From the NCBI GenBank assembly GCA_002633005.1, contig NMRA01000558.1, positions 134,441 to 198,440 of the forward strand: 64,000 nt of DNA, read 5' to 3'. Made by a program: the position numbers and the translations under genes. Under the pieces are notes generated by a model. That model did not search any database, was not told the DNA's origin, and saw only the letters and a list, made by a program, of their open reading frames with translations. The DNA comes from Phoronis australis (lineage: Eukaryota > Phoronida > Phoronidae). Below, piece after piece: positions 49,601-60,255 of the stretch; positions within the stretch are counted from its first letter, which is position 1, and each line of letters starts with the position of its first letter.

Positions 49601-52600
49601 TGTGCTACTTGAAAGGTGGTCATGTCCTGATACAAGCCCTTTTGGAGGTTTCAGTGTTTTATATTAACTGTTTATTTCATTTCATAATGGTAGATGGCAA
49701 ATGTACAAGTACAATACCAATTGGCATTGCACCGCGGCTTGACTGTTCAATCTACATTTATTTTCCTTGAGCACAAGTTAAATCAAATGATGTCCATTTG
49801 AGAAAATCTATAGTGCTCTAATTTTATAATTACCGCTTGCCAGAATGAAAAATGCACTATCTTGCAACAGCATATACACCATAATTGACCTATTTTATTG
49901 GTTTCGACAGGCCATCTACAGCAATGCATTGTGTATCTCATGGTATGTTACAGTTATACAATGGGGGAAGCCGAAGTGAACCCAGTTTACGAGCCGCTGC
50001 ATATTACAAGACCCCAAACGGATGGGAAGAAGGAGCAATCCGATTACAGCAACTCACACAAAACCAGGTACTTAGGATTGTCGTAGGATGAAGCAGTTAT
50101 AGTGTTGAAAAGCACTTAAAAGTTGTTCGCTAAAGACTCGTTAGACATGTTTGTATGTCGTTGCTGGAACGAAGAAGTAGGTGCAAAAACCTGGCGTGCG
50201 TTCAGTAGACGCTAGGACCTAAACTAAAACCTAGTCAAAGTCACGTGTTCTCACGTAATCTCGCGAAGTCTTGCTTTTTAGCGAGGTCCTAGAGTTACTG
50301 AACGGGAGGCAGACTTTGGTGTGTACCTAGGCTCACGAATCACCTGCAGGTGATCAGTGCAAACAGCGGAAGATGGCAAAATGAGTGTCAAGCGAGATAG
50401 ACCACGCCCATTTATTCTCTATTATTAAATAAAAGATGTCGTGGCGTTTTTTTCTAAGTTTTAGAAAAGATGTTCAGCTGATCTTTCGCTCTGGCGGTGA
50501 GACTGTGATATTTATCTCTTTTCAAAACAACTGGAGTCCCATGCATTAAGTTTTCAGCATGCATTCAAAAGCAAATAACAGTCGGTTTGCAAAAGTGGAT
50601 ACAGAAAAGAGAGGTGACTGCTTTTATAAAACCTGAACAAATATTTGATTATATCTGGCTTTAGCTTCCGCATAGCTGAAAGTTTTGTATTGAGTTAAGT
50701 TCGATGGCTTCATTCTAGTCAAGTTCGCGTTGGATGCGACGGACAGCAAAGTTTAAATGGTGCTGAAAATCCTTTTTCAAAAGTTCATTGGCATTATTGG
50801 TTGAAAGGCAGTGGCAACAGAAGGGCGGCCAGCCTCCCGTTCAGTAACGATAGAACCTCGCTAAAAAGCAAGACTTCGCCAGATTACGTGAGATATTGCT
50901 GTATATTTTAAATAGAAACACGTGACTCTGTCTAGATTTAAGCTAGGTCCTAGCGTAGGTCCTAGCGTTACTGAACGCACGCCTGTTCTGGTGGCTCAGT
51001 GTGATTTCCTAATACTGGCATGTATTTGAAAGCAAGTTACGTGCATGTACTGGTACTCTGCCAAAAAGACCATGGGCCGGTTACAAGAAAACTGACTTAG
51101 ACAAGACAAATCATGAATTTCAACCAATTTTAAGATAAAACTTGTCTGAAGTCCTTTCCAAGAATGGGGTCTTAAGTTTGACTTAAGTTTATGACTTAAC
51201 GTTTGTCTTAATTTTGACTAACCTGGATGAACGAAAGTCATTTTTTTGTAACGGGTCCCAGGTGTGATATCAACACAACATAGGCCATGAGTACATGTAT
51301 ATACATCTATTTGAAAACACCCTTTGACGCAAAGCAGCGATTAATAGCAAAGTCAGTGCACACAGCCCAGTAAGTCTGCCTTGATTTTTCTTTTTTGCAA
51401 GCAATGCACTTTCAACTTGACATGGCCACAAAGTACGGTAATTCCCTCAGCCAAAAGATATACGCAATGTTTCACTTACTGAAATTCATTGATTGTCTGT
51501 TTTGCATAATGTTTAGTAATTTTTGTTGATTCTGTTACTATAGATATAGTTGCGCAATGCCGAAAAGCGGATAAGCGAACATTTTGTATGAGCCTATAGT
51601 TCCAGGGTATTACGAGTATGAAAGGATCCGTAAAGTTTTATCCACACTCTTTTGACCGTAGGTTTTGTTTGCTCAGTCTTACCTGGCACACTCGTCTGGT
51701 GAATCAGGCACATTCGAAAATACCACAGCGCCCGTTCATTCTACGGAGTTGTTACCCAAAAGGCTGCGTGACAATAGGTCACTTGCCAAACAGTTATTGT
51801 TTACATCGTCATCCTGCTAATTAGTACCTTGCAACAAAGGTATTTTGGCGTTCTTTCTATTGCTGATAAGTTTTACGCCCGATTGTTGCATCAAGTCCAA
51901 AGAAAAAATAATCGGGATCAGCAGCGCGGTATGGCGTAGTTCTTTTCCAGGCTCATCCCAGCACAGAATCGTTGAGCTGACTTACCTTTCAAAAAATATC
52001 CGTACACGTACTCAGAAAAAAAAATCATTTCCATTTACTTTACAAAATATTTTTCACAATTAAAATTAATTTTACGCAATTTGATATCATAAATTTTTTT
52101 TTCTGATAGCCAGTCTTCGGTTGAAGACTTTTAAATTGTTACCAAATCAAAGGTGCAAAGGTTCAAACACCAGAAACTTTAGCACTTGAATTTGTTTAAA
52201 GAAGATTCGGAAATACTGCAACCCTTCTCATCAACACGAATTGTCTATTCAAGTGTATTCAAACCTCTCTTTCTGTACTTGGATAGCACGTTTTCCGTTA
52301 TGCAAAACTTTTTTTTTGTAAAATGTATTTATTATCCTTTACAAACAATTACAAAAACAAAACAAACAAATAACTGCACCATTCATTCACGCATGCACAC
52401 CTCAGGAAGACCATTCTCATATCTCGTTTAAAGTAAATATCTTCTACATGAACTTAACATGAACAATAAATTTTTCCCATTTTGCAGAGAAGCTGTCATG
52501 TACAAAGTTGTTATGTGCATTTAATTTTTCAGCATTATAGTATTCATAAGTTTTTGTAACGAACTTGAGAAAATTAGGTATATTTTTGTGACATCTCTCT

Positions 52601-55257
52601 TTGTAAATGTACTGTTTAGCTAGTAGAAGTAAAATGTTAAATAGGAAATCTTGCGTCTTGTANNNNNNNNNNNNNNNNNNNNNNNNNNNNNNNNNNNNNN
52701 NNNNNNNNNNNNNNNNNNNNNNNNNNNNNNNNNNNNNNNNNNNNNNNNNNNNNNNNNNNNNNNNNNNNNNNNNNNNNNNNNNNNNNNNNNNNNNNNNNNN
52801 NNNNNNNNNNNNNNNNNNNNNNNNNNNNNNNNNNNNNNNNNNNNNNNNNNNNNNNNNNNNNNNNNNNNNNNNNNNNNNNNNNNNNNNNNNNNNNNNNNNN
52901 NNNNNNNNNNNNNNNNNNNNNNNNNNNNNNNNNNNNNNNNNNNNNNNNNNNNNNNNNNNNNNNNNNNNNNNNNNNNNNNNNNNNNNNNNNNNNNNNNNNN
53001 NNNNNNNNNNNNNNNNNNNNNNNNNNNNNNNNNNNNNNNNNNNNNNNNNNNNNNNNNNNNNNNNNNNNNNNNNNNNNNNNNNNNNNNNNNNNNNNNNNNN
53101 NNNNNNNNNNNNNNNNNNNNNNNNNNNNNNNNNNNNNNNNNNNNNNNNNNNNNNNNNNNNNNNNNNNNNNNNNNNNNNNNNNNNNNNNNNNNNNNNNNNN
53201 NNNNNNNNNNNNNNNNNNNNNNNNNNNNNNNNNNNNNNNNNNNNNNNNNNNNNNNNNNNNNNNNNNNNNNNNNNNNNNNNNNNNNNNNNNNNNNNNNNNN
53301 NNNNNNNNNNNNNNNNNNNNNNNNNNNNNNNNNNNNNNNNNNNNNNNNNNNNNNNNNNNNNNNNNNNNNNNNNNNNNNNNNNNNNNNNNNNNNNNNNNNN
53401 NNNNNAAGACTTTCACTGATGGATTTGGTAAACTTGACAACAAAAAATTAAGTTTAGAAATAGCTAATGTTTTAATTACCGTTACTCTACCAAACGGCGT
53501 TAAATTTCGTCGACTCCAACTTTTTAGTAAAGACTTGATCTCAGTTATTCTTGCAGTGAAGTTCTTATGCGTCATACTATCCAATTGAGTGTCGAAATCC
53601 ACCCCCAAAAATCTAAAAGATTTTTTTGTCCAAGACAAAATTTCTTTTGTAGGAATCACGTTATGCAAAACTTGTTAAAGACACGACAGTTGTTTTTGAC
53701 TATCTTTATTTATTTCCTTTCCATTCGTATCCTCAGACCAAAGTTCGACATTCAAAAGAACATTTGTAAAGTAACTGACCAAGAGACATATCGTGTGATT
53801 TTTAATCATGTTAGACCGGGTGTTTTGCGGGTGCGCTCGGGAACGTACATTGGTGTACACTAGCAAAATGACTGCCGATGAAGTGATTGGTCAACGAGGC
53901 TAGAATATTGAATTACAGGAGTAAGTTGCTTATGAAAAACAGCCAATTCCGTTCCACAAGTGTCTCGCATTTCCAGAACGTGCTCCTCAATAAGGTCATG
54001 GGGTAAACACAAGTCAGGCAATAACCAAACTTTTCCATTTCCAGCAAAAGGTTTATAGAATGTAACCAGCAGATAAATTGGAAGTGTCATGCAACACAGC
54101 CAAAATCAAATAAATGAAAGCTATGTTTTATGTATGTGTATTCGATTTTTCGCCCAACTGCGCATGGGTAGATTATCGAGCCACGTTTTTTTTTTCAGTT
54201 CATTATTCCCCAGGATGATTAGAGCTCACTATTGCGGAGTAATAGAACAACATATTTTTACTGCAGTGCGTCAGGTGATTGCAAAAATCTGGCTTCATGT
54301 CTCAGATTTCTCTCTTGCTGTAATTGCAGTAAACCAGCCGGTAATAACACAAGACAAGACGGAACGAGCACAAAACGTGATTCGAAGAGTAGTTCTTCAA
54401 AAGAAACTAAAACTTCAGATGGACGTTGGAAATGGCGCCGATTCTTTTACCAACCTTTCCATCAGGGACGCGACCAGCCCATCAAGCACGGATATCGTGG
54501 TCGGGACTTGATGTCGTACAGGCCTGCAATTATTTACGTTCCCACAGAATTTGCGATACGCGGAAATGAGTACCGAAATTCTACGAATTTGAACAAACGT
54601 TATTTTCAAAACAAACCATTGGACTGGAACCGTGTGCTAGACAAGCGTAAGCCAAAGTTGTCGACCTGGTCTGCCAATCACGACAATATTTACTCTTACT
54701 TTAACCCCAACAACAGAATTCGTCTGCTTCGCCACGATGCGCACAACACCACATCCTCTGGCATACTTTCTGGAAAGTACGTTGTCCCGGTCAAGGGAAC
54801 GGCAATTGCTCAGCGTTCATTGGCACGACCACCCCCCATCATACCATTGCCATTGCGAGTCGTTAGAAGGCACCAACAACAAGTCGTAAACGGCAGTGTC
54901 AGTGCTATGCACACGAGGGTGCCAATTGTTCGCCTCGGGGCCCGCCCCCAGTCGTCACCACCGAGACCACCAATATCTATTGGTAGTCGTCATTTGCAAA
55001 AAGAGATCTTCCGAAGCATTCACCATCACGAAATGCGCCCACCCATTTCAAGACCCAACAAACAGGAAGACACGAGGGAAAGCGAAAAAAGTGGAGACAA
55101 TGACAAACCTCGTGCGAAATATAATCACGTGACTCTATCTATACCTGCGTTCCTCGTTGAAAATGAACTAGTGCGAGAAACGGAAACACTGGCACTGTCT
55201 TGTGACTTGTTTGGAGATGCGTCTGGAATTGAAGTTAGCGAGTTTGCCCAAGTTTAA
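46662..55257 (+). CDS. Hypothetical basic 375-residue protein, three exons (tentative model)
   Basis: Exons 46662-46704, 49911-50067 and 54330-55257 join in phase (43+157+928 = 1128 bases). The start sits in an optimal ACCATGG context; donors are ACAG|GTATGA and CCAG|GTACTT; acceptors follow TTTCGACAG and a pyrimidine-rich TTTCTCTCTTGCTGTAATTGCAG. The last exon is the longest non-gap reading frame in the window and alone encodes 308 residues. The protein is basic and lacks a signal peptide. Exon 2 has a short hydrophobic CIVYLMVCYSY and then NPVYEPLH. Exon 3 has a Ser-rich stretch (about 85-90), Asn/Arg-rich FNPNNRIRLLR (about 191-201), proline-rich segments (about 233-244, 273-280), and an acidic tail ending EVSEFAQV. 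No family recognised. The assembly gap lies in intron 2, so an exon may be missing. An AATAAA at 55730-55735 may be the polyadenylation signal. Confidence 0.45.
46731..46814 (+). repeat. Direct-repeat copy A (about 80 bp)
   Basis: Shares CAGTCGAAATAGACGTGAGC, TTTCGAAT and AAAACGCGAGATTACC with copy B at 48185-48268, same orientation, roughly 90 percent similar by eye. Both lie in intron 1 of the hypothetical gene. Confidence 0.75.
48185..48268 (+). repeat. Direct-repeat copy B (about 80 bp)
   Basis: Second copy of the repeat at 46731-46814, about 1.45 kb downstream. Flanking sequence is not shared, so the repeat is a dispersed unit, not a larger segmental duplication. Confidence 0.75.
50193..50983. 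mobile_element. 791-bp inverted-repeat element (family 2) with foldback arms
   Basis: Left arm 50193-50310 and right arm 50832-50983 are reverse complements, both outer ends reading GGCGTGCGTTCAGTA. Shared blocks are CGCTAGGACCTA, AGTCACGTGTT, TCACGTAATCT, GCGAAGTCTTGC, TTTTTAGCGAGGT and the inner GTTACTGAACGGGAGGC. The right arm has a short internal duplication (CCTAGCGTAGGTCCTAGCG). Each arm is itself bounded by CGTTCAGTA...TACTGAACG, so each could be a small foldback element. The central 521 bp has no coding sequence. No clear target duplication. Lies in intron 2 of the hypothetical gene. Confidence 0.75.
52444..53760 (-). mobile_element. 5'-truncated LINE (L1/Tx1-like) reverse-transcriptase end
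   Basis: Two minus-strand blocks flank the N gap. Before it (53406-53668) is the RT-to-thumb part with SFRFLGVDFD, NFTARITEIKSLLKSW, RRNLTPFGRVTVIKTL and LSSLPNPS. After it (52444-52662) is the ORF2 C-terminus with FNILLLLAKQYIYKERC, WEKFIV and a stop at 52444-52446. The gap (about 248 codons) roughly equals the missing part of such a protein. Upstream of 53668 the frame has stops, but EINKDSQK at about 53690-53720 looks like a frame-shifted continuation. No YADD or endonuclease is visible. Confidence 0.8.
52663..53405. other. Assembly gap (N run)
   Basis: Uncalled bases inside a LINE copy, where repeats commonly break assemblies. Reading frames crossing it are artefacts. Confidence 1.
54330..55257 (+). 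CDS. Large terminal exon of the hypothetical protein gene
   Basis: Reading frame open from 54232 to the TAA at 55255-55257, with a strong acceptor ending at 54329 inside it. Codon usage is balanced and residue composition (R, P, S, N, Q rich) looks like a real, partly disordered protein. If unspliced, the first ATG in frame would be at 54475 or later, or a CTG/ATG-poor 5' region must be used, so a spliced terminal exon is more likely. Confidence 0.6.
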
Positions 55258-55534
55258 AGGGAAGTCCAGCGCATTGTTGTTACCTTCAGTTCAAATGCAC
55301 ATCCCTTGCTATCCATTCCTGTAGAGACATTTTCTGTGTTAATTGCTATATCAAAGGCGTTTACATGTATGTAATATTCATGGAACTTCAGGTGAAAGCA
55401 ATCCGACAAAGGGCCTGCGCCCATTGAGCACACAACATGTACTTAAATTAAATGACTTGTCTTATCAATGCGTTTAGCAAAAAATTAGTGAATGCAGAAC
55501 CAAGATATGTGTCCTTTTACGTCACTTTCTATTG

Positions 55535-55689
55535 CAGTGGAGGATTTAAGGGGGGCAAGGGGGCCATGGTCCCCCCTAAAATTCTCTCAGATTCCATCTG
55601 GCTGTTCGGGAGTGCGAATGTCTGACGGACAAAATATTGGCAAATACTCTGCCTGGACCCCCTAATTCAAAATCCTTGATCCACCCCTG
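55535..55689. mobile_element. 155-bp MITE with 5-bp target duplication TATTG
   Basis: Begins CAGTGGAGGATTTAAGGGGG and ends with the reverse complement of CAGGGGTGGATCAAGG. Flanked by TATTG at 55530-55534 and 55690-55694. Same family as 4098-4257, inverted: shared internal blocks include GGCCATG, CCCCCCTAAAATTCT, TTCCAT-TGGC and ATGTCTGACGG-like sequence. Confidence 0.75.
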
Positions 55690-55974
55690 TATTGATCCAT
55701 ATTTTATAAATATGCACACGAGTAACAGTAATAAATACGTAATATGTACTTCCAAGACAACAAGGATCCGTATTTTACTAAACGTAACGTCAAATTGGTT
55801 GTTTTCTATATAATTGCCCGTAGTAAGGACGGCCACAAGACAGAAGCGCTAGTACCTGACTAAGGCGTTATTTGATTGTCTCAGGAGCATTCTACAGGAA
55901 AATGGTAGTTGGCGAGCACATGTGCTTTGTAGCTACATTATGTATCTCATTTTTATGCGCCCACATATTTTTTA

Positions 55975-58270
55975 ATGTGGTCGCATATTGCCGTCATCTC
56001 TGTCTGGGCGTCTGGCGTCCGCAGCTGTACAGCCCTTGCAGGATCTTATTGAAATGTGGCAGGTGTGTTCCTATGGGGTTGACGACAGAGGGCGACGAGT
56101 TTCGGACCGACCCGAATACCGCTGTGGCCTATAGTGGCAATTTTAGTTTTTTACGTTCGCCTCTGTATCTCCAAAGGTACTAAACCGTTTTTCATGAAAT
56201 TTGGCACATAGGCATCTATTAATGACTTGACGCTATCCTCCCGGTTTTGGATGGATTCGAGGCATTTTGCTCCAGATAGTGGTCATTTTTACTATTTTCG
56301 AGTCGTTTTATGGCGTCCACCCCTCTAACAACCAAACCACTTTAAGGGTGATTGTGAAAATTGGCATGTATGTTCTTGCTGTGAAGAAGATAGTTGACGA
56401 TGATTTTCTGACTGCTTAGACTGCTGTGGCGCCTCCTAGTGGCAGTTTTGTTTGTTTTTGTGCTCATGGCTGTATATCCTAAACGCTCTACAGGATCTTT
56501 ATTAAATTTAGCAAATGTATTTATATGAAGTTGACAACGGGTGACGACGACTTTCGGACAGATCGGTCTACCGGTGCGCCCCCTAGTTGCGATTTTAGTT
56601 TATCTCAACGGATTTACATAAAATTTGGCACTTAGACATCTATTAGTGAGGTGACGCTAGCAATAGTCCTTTTGCGAGTTTATAACTATAACGCGAGATT
56701 ATATGAGACTCAACTGCGACGTCACGGGAAGTGGGGCAATAGCTTGTCGTTATGGCCATTTGCCCAATACGGTAGCAGAGTGTATTCTGTTATTTTCTTC
56801 GAGTTTTTAGCCGTTTAGTTCGAAAATGCCAAACAAGCATTGCTGTTATGGCTAATGAAATTCAGATTTGCACTACAATACGTTCAATCGCGTTCTGTGC
56901 TAATTTTGTCCCGTGTATTTTAAACGGGAGGTAGGCGAAATCCGCTCACTGATAAGTTTTCACCTCGTCAAAAATACTTTCTACACCTAAAATTATCACC
57001 TAAAACTGCGCTTACTTCCTTCAGTGATCCTTTCTGCTTCTAAACATATCTTCGATGAAACATAGCTACGGGAAGTCAGGTGACTGGCGAAGAATTCCAA
57101 CTCCACTTTGTGGGTAGCCTACTGTTAACTTTGACCGCGCGCGCGATAACCACAAAGTATTTCAACTGAGTCCGGGAAGTACGAGGCAAAGGCTAGCGCG
57201 AGACTGAGCGAAGCGCGAGACCTGGCGCGTGACACTTGCAAAATAGCATGAGAAAATATCAAGTGAAATTTGTAAGATTTGTCTCCCTTGGACTTTTTTT
57301 CCTCAACAGGCGTGATTTCACGTAACTTCCTCAAAATGGCGCACCGTGAGAGAAACTCGAGCGAACCGCGAGGTTTTCATGGATATGTTCAAGTTATTTG
57401 TTGACTAAATGGTATCCAGAGTCAGAGTATGATGTTAATTATAACTCCATGTGCACATATGCATGTTTCATTTGATTTTATTTGCTGTATTTTGAAGTGA
57501 GTAACTTTTTATGGGGATACACTATCGCCCCTGTATGCCCGCGGCATTCAGGCCAAGACCGGGTTGAGTTCCACTGATTTCAGTCCGTTCACACCTTCGC
57601 ACAACATTACAAGTTCACATTTTCTTCGTCCATTTACAGTTATTCCACGATCCATCTACCAACTCTAAAGTTGTGTTAACGTTTTAAGCGTAAAATTCAC
57701 CATAAGAACTCCAGTAAGATTTAGCGTGTGTAGCAAAGACTCGGGGCAAAACAAGAGCAATATGGCGGGTTTTGCCCCTCTTCCGGTGACGTCACATTGA
57801 CTGACGAGAAACTCGCAAGCCTTCGGATAGATTCAAGGTGTTTTGCGCCACCTAGTGGTCTTCGAGTCAACCAAACCACTCAAAGGATGATTGTGAAAGT
57901 TGGCGTGCGTTCTTTCCATGAAGGGGACGGTTGACGGTTCTTTTTCTGACGACTCTGACCACTGTGGCGCCTCCTAGTGGCAGTTTTTTTGCACCCATAC
58001 CTGTATCTCCTAAGCCCTCTGCAGGATCTTTAATAAATTTAGCCCGTATATTTATATGAAGTTAACGAGAGAAGACGACTTTTATACGGATCCGACGAAC
58101 ATTGTGTCCCCTAATGGCAATTTCATTTTTTTTTTTTCGTTTTCCTCTGTTTCTTTGAAGTTCCCCGACAAATTTTAATGAAATTTGGTAAATGGCTTTC
58201 TTTTAAAGAAACAATGACATTTTCTTGTTTTCAGACGGATTCGACGTATTTTGCGCCATCTAGTGGCCAT
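55975..58270 (+). repeat. Tandem ~400-440 bp units interrupted by a transposon
   Basis: Three imperfect units in direct order. Unit 1 is about 55975-56420, unit 2 about 56420-56671 continuing at 57819-57970, and unit 3 about 57970-58270 (partial). Recurrent landmarks are GTGGCGCCTCCTAGTGGCAG, TGTATCTCC, CAGGATCTTTA, TGAAATTTGGCA, GACGCTA, TTTTGCGCCACCTAGTGGTC and AACCAAACCACT. No coding capacity. Origin unknown; it may be a decayed multi-copy repeat. Confidence 0.7.
56672..57818. mobile_element. 1.15-kb terminal-inverted-repeat insertion (non-autonomous)
   Basis: Ends read TTGCGAGTTT...AAACTCGCAA. Inside, the left GACGTCACGGGAAGTGGGGCAA matches the reverse complement of the right end with few changes, giving inverted repeats of roughly 65 bp. 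It splits one unit of the surrounding tandem array, so it inserted later. CCTT abuts the left end (56668-56671) and lies one base beyond the right end (57820-57823), a possible 4-bp target duplication. No transposase frame. 56870-57520 is homologous to 26735-27320 inverted. Confidence 0.7.
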
Positions 58271-59240
58271 TTTGATAATACAGATAAACAATCCTAAAAG
58301 CACACCATTTTCTATGCATTCGTGGGCGCATTTCAACGCTCCTCGTTGCTCTTGTTATGAGGGCCAGTGGGCCCGTAATCGAACCCCCCCCCCCCCTCCG
58401 CGGAAAAGGTCCAGCCCCAGCCTATCTTTTAAAGATAGGATACAGATGGACAAAAACAAAATTGTTGCAGCTACTGGTACTACTAACTACAATGATAATT
58501 ACGATAGTAATAATTTCGAATTTCCTTCTGATTCAAAGTACTTCACCGCGTAATCACGCTGTACCCGGCCAACTTCAACCCGAGTTGCCGTGTTTACACA
58601 GATGACAGGATCGTGCAGACGATAAGTGGAGCTTTATATGTTATTACAATGACACCGAATGTGCTGGTGGCTACACCATATTGTAACTAGGGAATCTAGA
58701 AGAGAATCCAATGTCTGTACTGGCCTAGCTTAGCTACATAGAGAGAGAGCTCCCAAAAAGTAGTGCGGTGTGAATCCCTTAAAATCGATCAAGAAATAAA
58801 ACGGCAGACAATAGGTGTGTTATCTGATATTATTTGCTAGCATGGTGTGGTAAAGGGCAAGCGTTTCAAATTTGGAATTGAAAGTGTTCGTCAAACACAG
58901 GTACGTTTTTCATACAGTGTCCCCTTCTGTTGTGGACTGGTGGATTGACATGCATGCGTGTACACGTGTGTTTAAATTCAGTAGAAGCCGACGGTAAGTT
59001 AACATAGGCAGCCTTCCGTCGTTGCTCAAAAACCAGAATTTAACTATAACCGTGTTTTCTTGCACTGAGAAAACACAGACGAGCATGTTCACAATTTTGG
59101 GAAAAAGCAGGTCTAGACCCAATAAAAACTTTGGTCAATGGAGATAAACTTCTCTTGTCAATAGTGTCAATGGTGCGCAGCCTCACAGACTTCATACGAG
59201 CAACTAACTTGATGGAAAAGATTTCCAAGGTTAGATGCCA
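58271..59240. other. No gene recognised
   Basis: Contains a poly-C tract near 58384-58398 and short frames without splice context. Nothing else identified. Confidence 0.4.
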
Positions 59241-59244
59241 CTAT

Positions 59245-59370
59245 TCTGAAGGTTCGCTACTTCGAAGGTCCACTACTCCGAATGTTCACTAATTCGAAGG
59301 TCCACTACTCCGAAGGTTCACCACCTTCGAAAGTTCACTACTTCGAATGTCCACTATTCCAAAACCAGAA
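59245..59370 (+). repeat. Degenerate satellite of TTCGAAGGTTCACTAC-type units
   Basis: About seven imperfect units of 16-18 bp alternating (C/T)TTCGAAGGT(T/C)CACTAC and TCCGAA-GTTCAC. A short inverted relative lies at 62396-62432 (GTAGTGAACCTTCGAAATATT). Confidence 0.75.
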
Positions 59371-59384
59371 CTCCGACAGTTATT

Positions 59385-59600
59385 TTTTTTTTCTTAAATA
59401 CAAGCAAAGGCCCAGGAGTCGATTTCGCATTATATTTAGGCTCTAATTCACACGCTTGTCCACATTCACTAGTAAAACCTAGCCCAGGGGAGTAGCAGAC
59501 ACCTTTGTGTAATGCTCGATTGTCAGCCAGTGAAGCCAGGATTCCAACCCAGGCCTCCCAAACAGGAGTCCCGACCTCTGACTGTCTGCTAAGGAGTCTT
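59385..59600 (-). repeat. SINE candidate with A-rich tail
   Basis: On the minus strand, TTAGCAGACAGTCAGAGGTCG (weak A box), then GGCCTGGGTTGGAATCCTGG (B box close to GGTTCGAATCC), a body of about 130 bases, and an A-rich tail (AAGAAAAAAAAATAA at about 59383-59398). The head folds like a tRNA D and T arm by eye. One copy only in the window. Confidence 0.5.
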
Positions 59601-60189
59601 AACAATCATGAATAAAGTATCGCATTTGTGTCCGTTTATTAACCATTTAAAGAGTGTGCAAAAGTTGAATAGTTCTTAATACATTGATTACCTTGTTTAC
59701 AAATGAGCTCAGTTCCAATCACTGCCAATCGTGAATTTTGAAACAAACTAACGACTCATTCTCAAGCATGGACAACATCTTGGGCAAGGGTCAGGGCTGC
59801 GGCGACCAACGGTTTTAAATTCAAAAAGACGGAATGGGGCTCTCTGACTTCGTGAAGACTGGCAGGGACAGAGTAGCCTGCTAACTATATTTACTTTCGA
59901 CCCGGCCGTGTGCGTGGTTCCGGTGGGTGAGGTTCAGACGCAGCGGCCTAAACTTTTCAGTCGCGCTGTGAAATGAAGCGACCTTGACATGGGTTTGATG
60001 AATGTATCGTGGTTCATAATTCATCAATATTCCCACTCCAACGTTCTCATTTTCCGTGTTCGTAAGACATACAGGCAATTTCGCGTGCGCATGAAATCCA
60101 AACAAAGTATTTCATTATCCGGGCGTTTTTTCGGTATAGGTACATGCACACCATTCAGTGAGTGTATCAAATAACCGAAGTATCATTCA

Positions 60190-60255
60190 CAGCGGCGGAT
60201 CTACGGGGGTCGACACTTCTGAAGTAGCCAAGCATTATAGATGGATCCACCGCTG
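60190..60255. repeat. Very short inverted-repeat element (66 bp)
   Basis: Begins CAGCGGCGGATCTA and ends with the reverse complement of CAGCGGTGGATCCA. Termini resemble those of the 5-bp-duplication MITEs at 4098 and 55535, but no target duplication is visible. A related single end (reverse complement of CAGTGGCAGATCTACG) lies at about 62317-62332. Confidence 0.4.

Noticed and set aside
52607-53668. Reading frames of 266-343 codons across the N run
   Set aside because: Their length comes from uncalled bases. Only the flanking minus-strand LINE sequence is real.
53860-54090. 76-codon minus-strand frame just upstream of the large plus-strand exon
   Set aside because: Protein-like in places but without splice sites, domain or neighbours on that strand.
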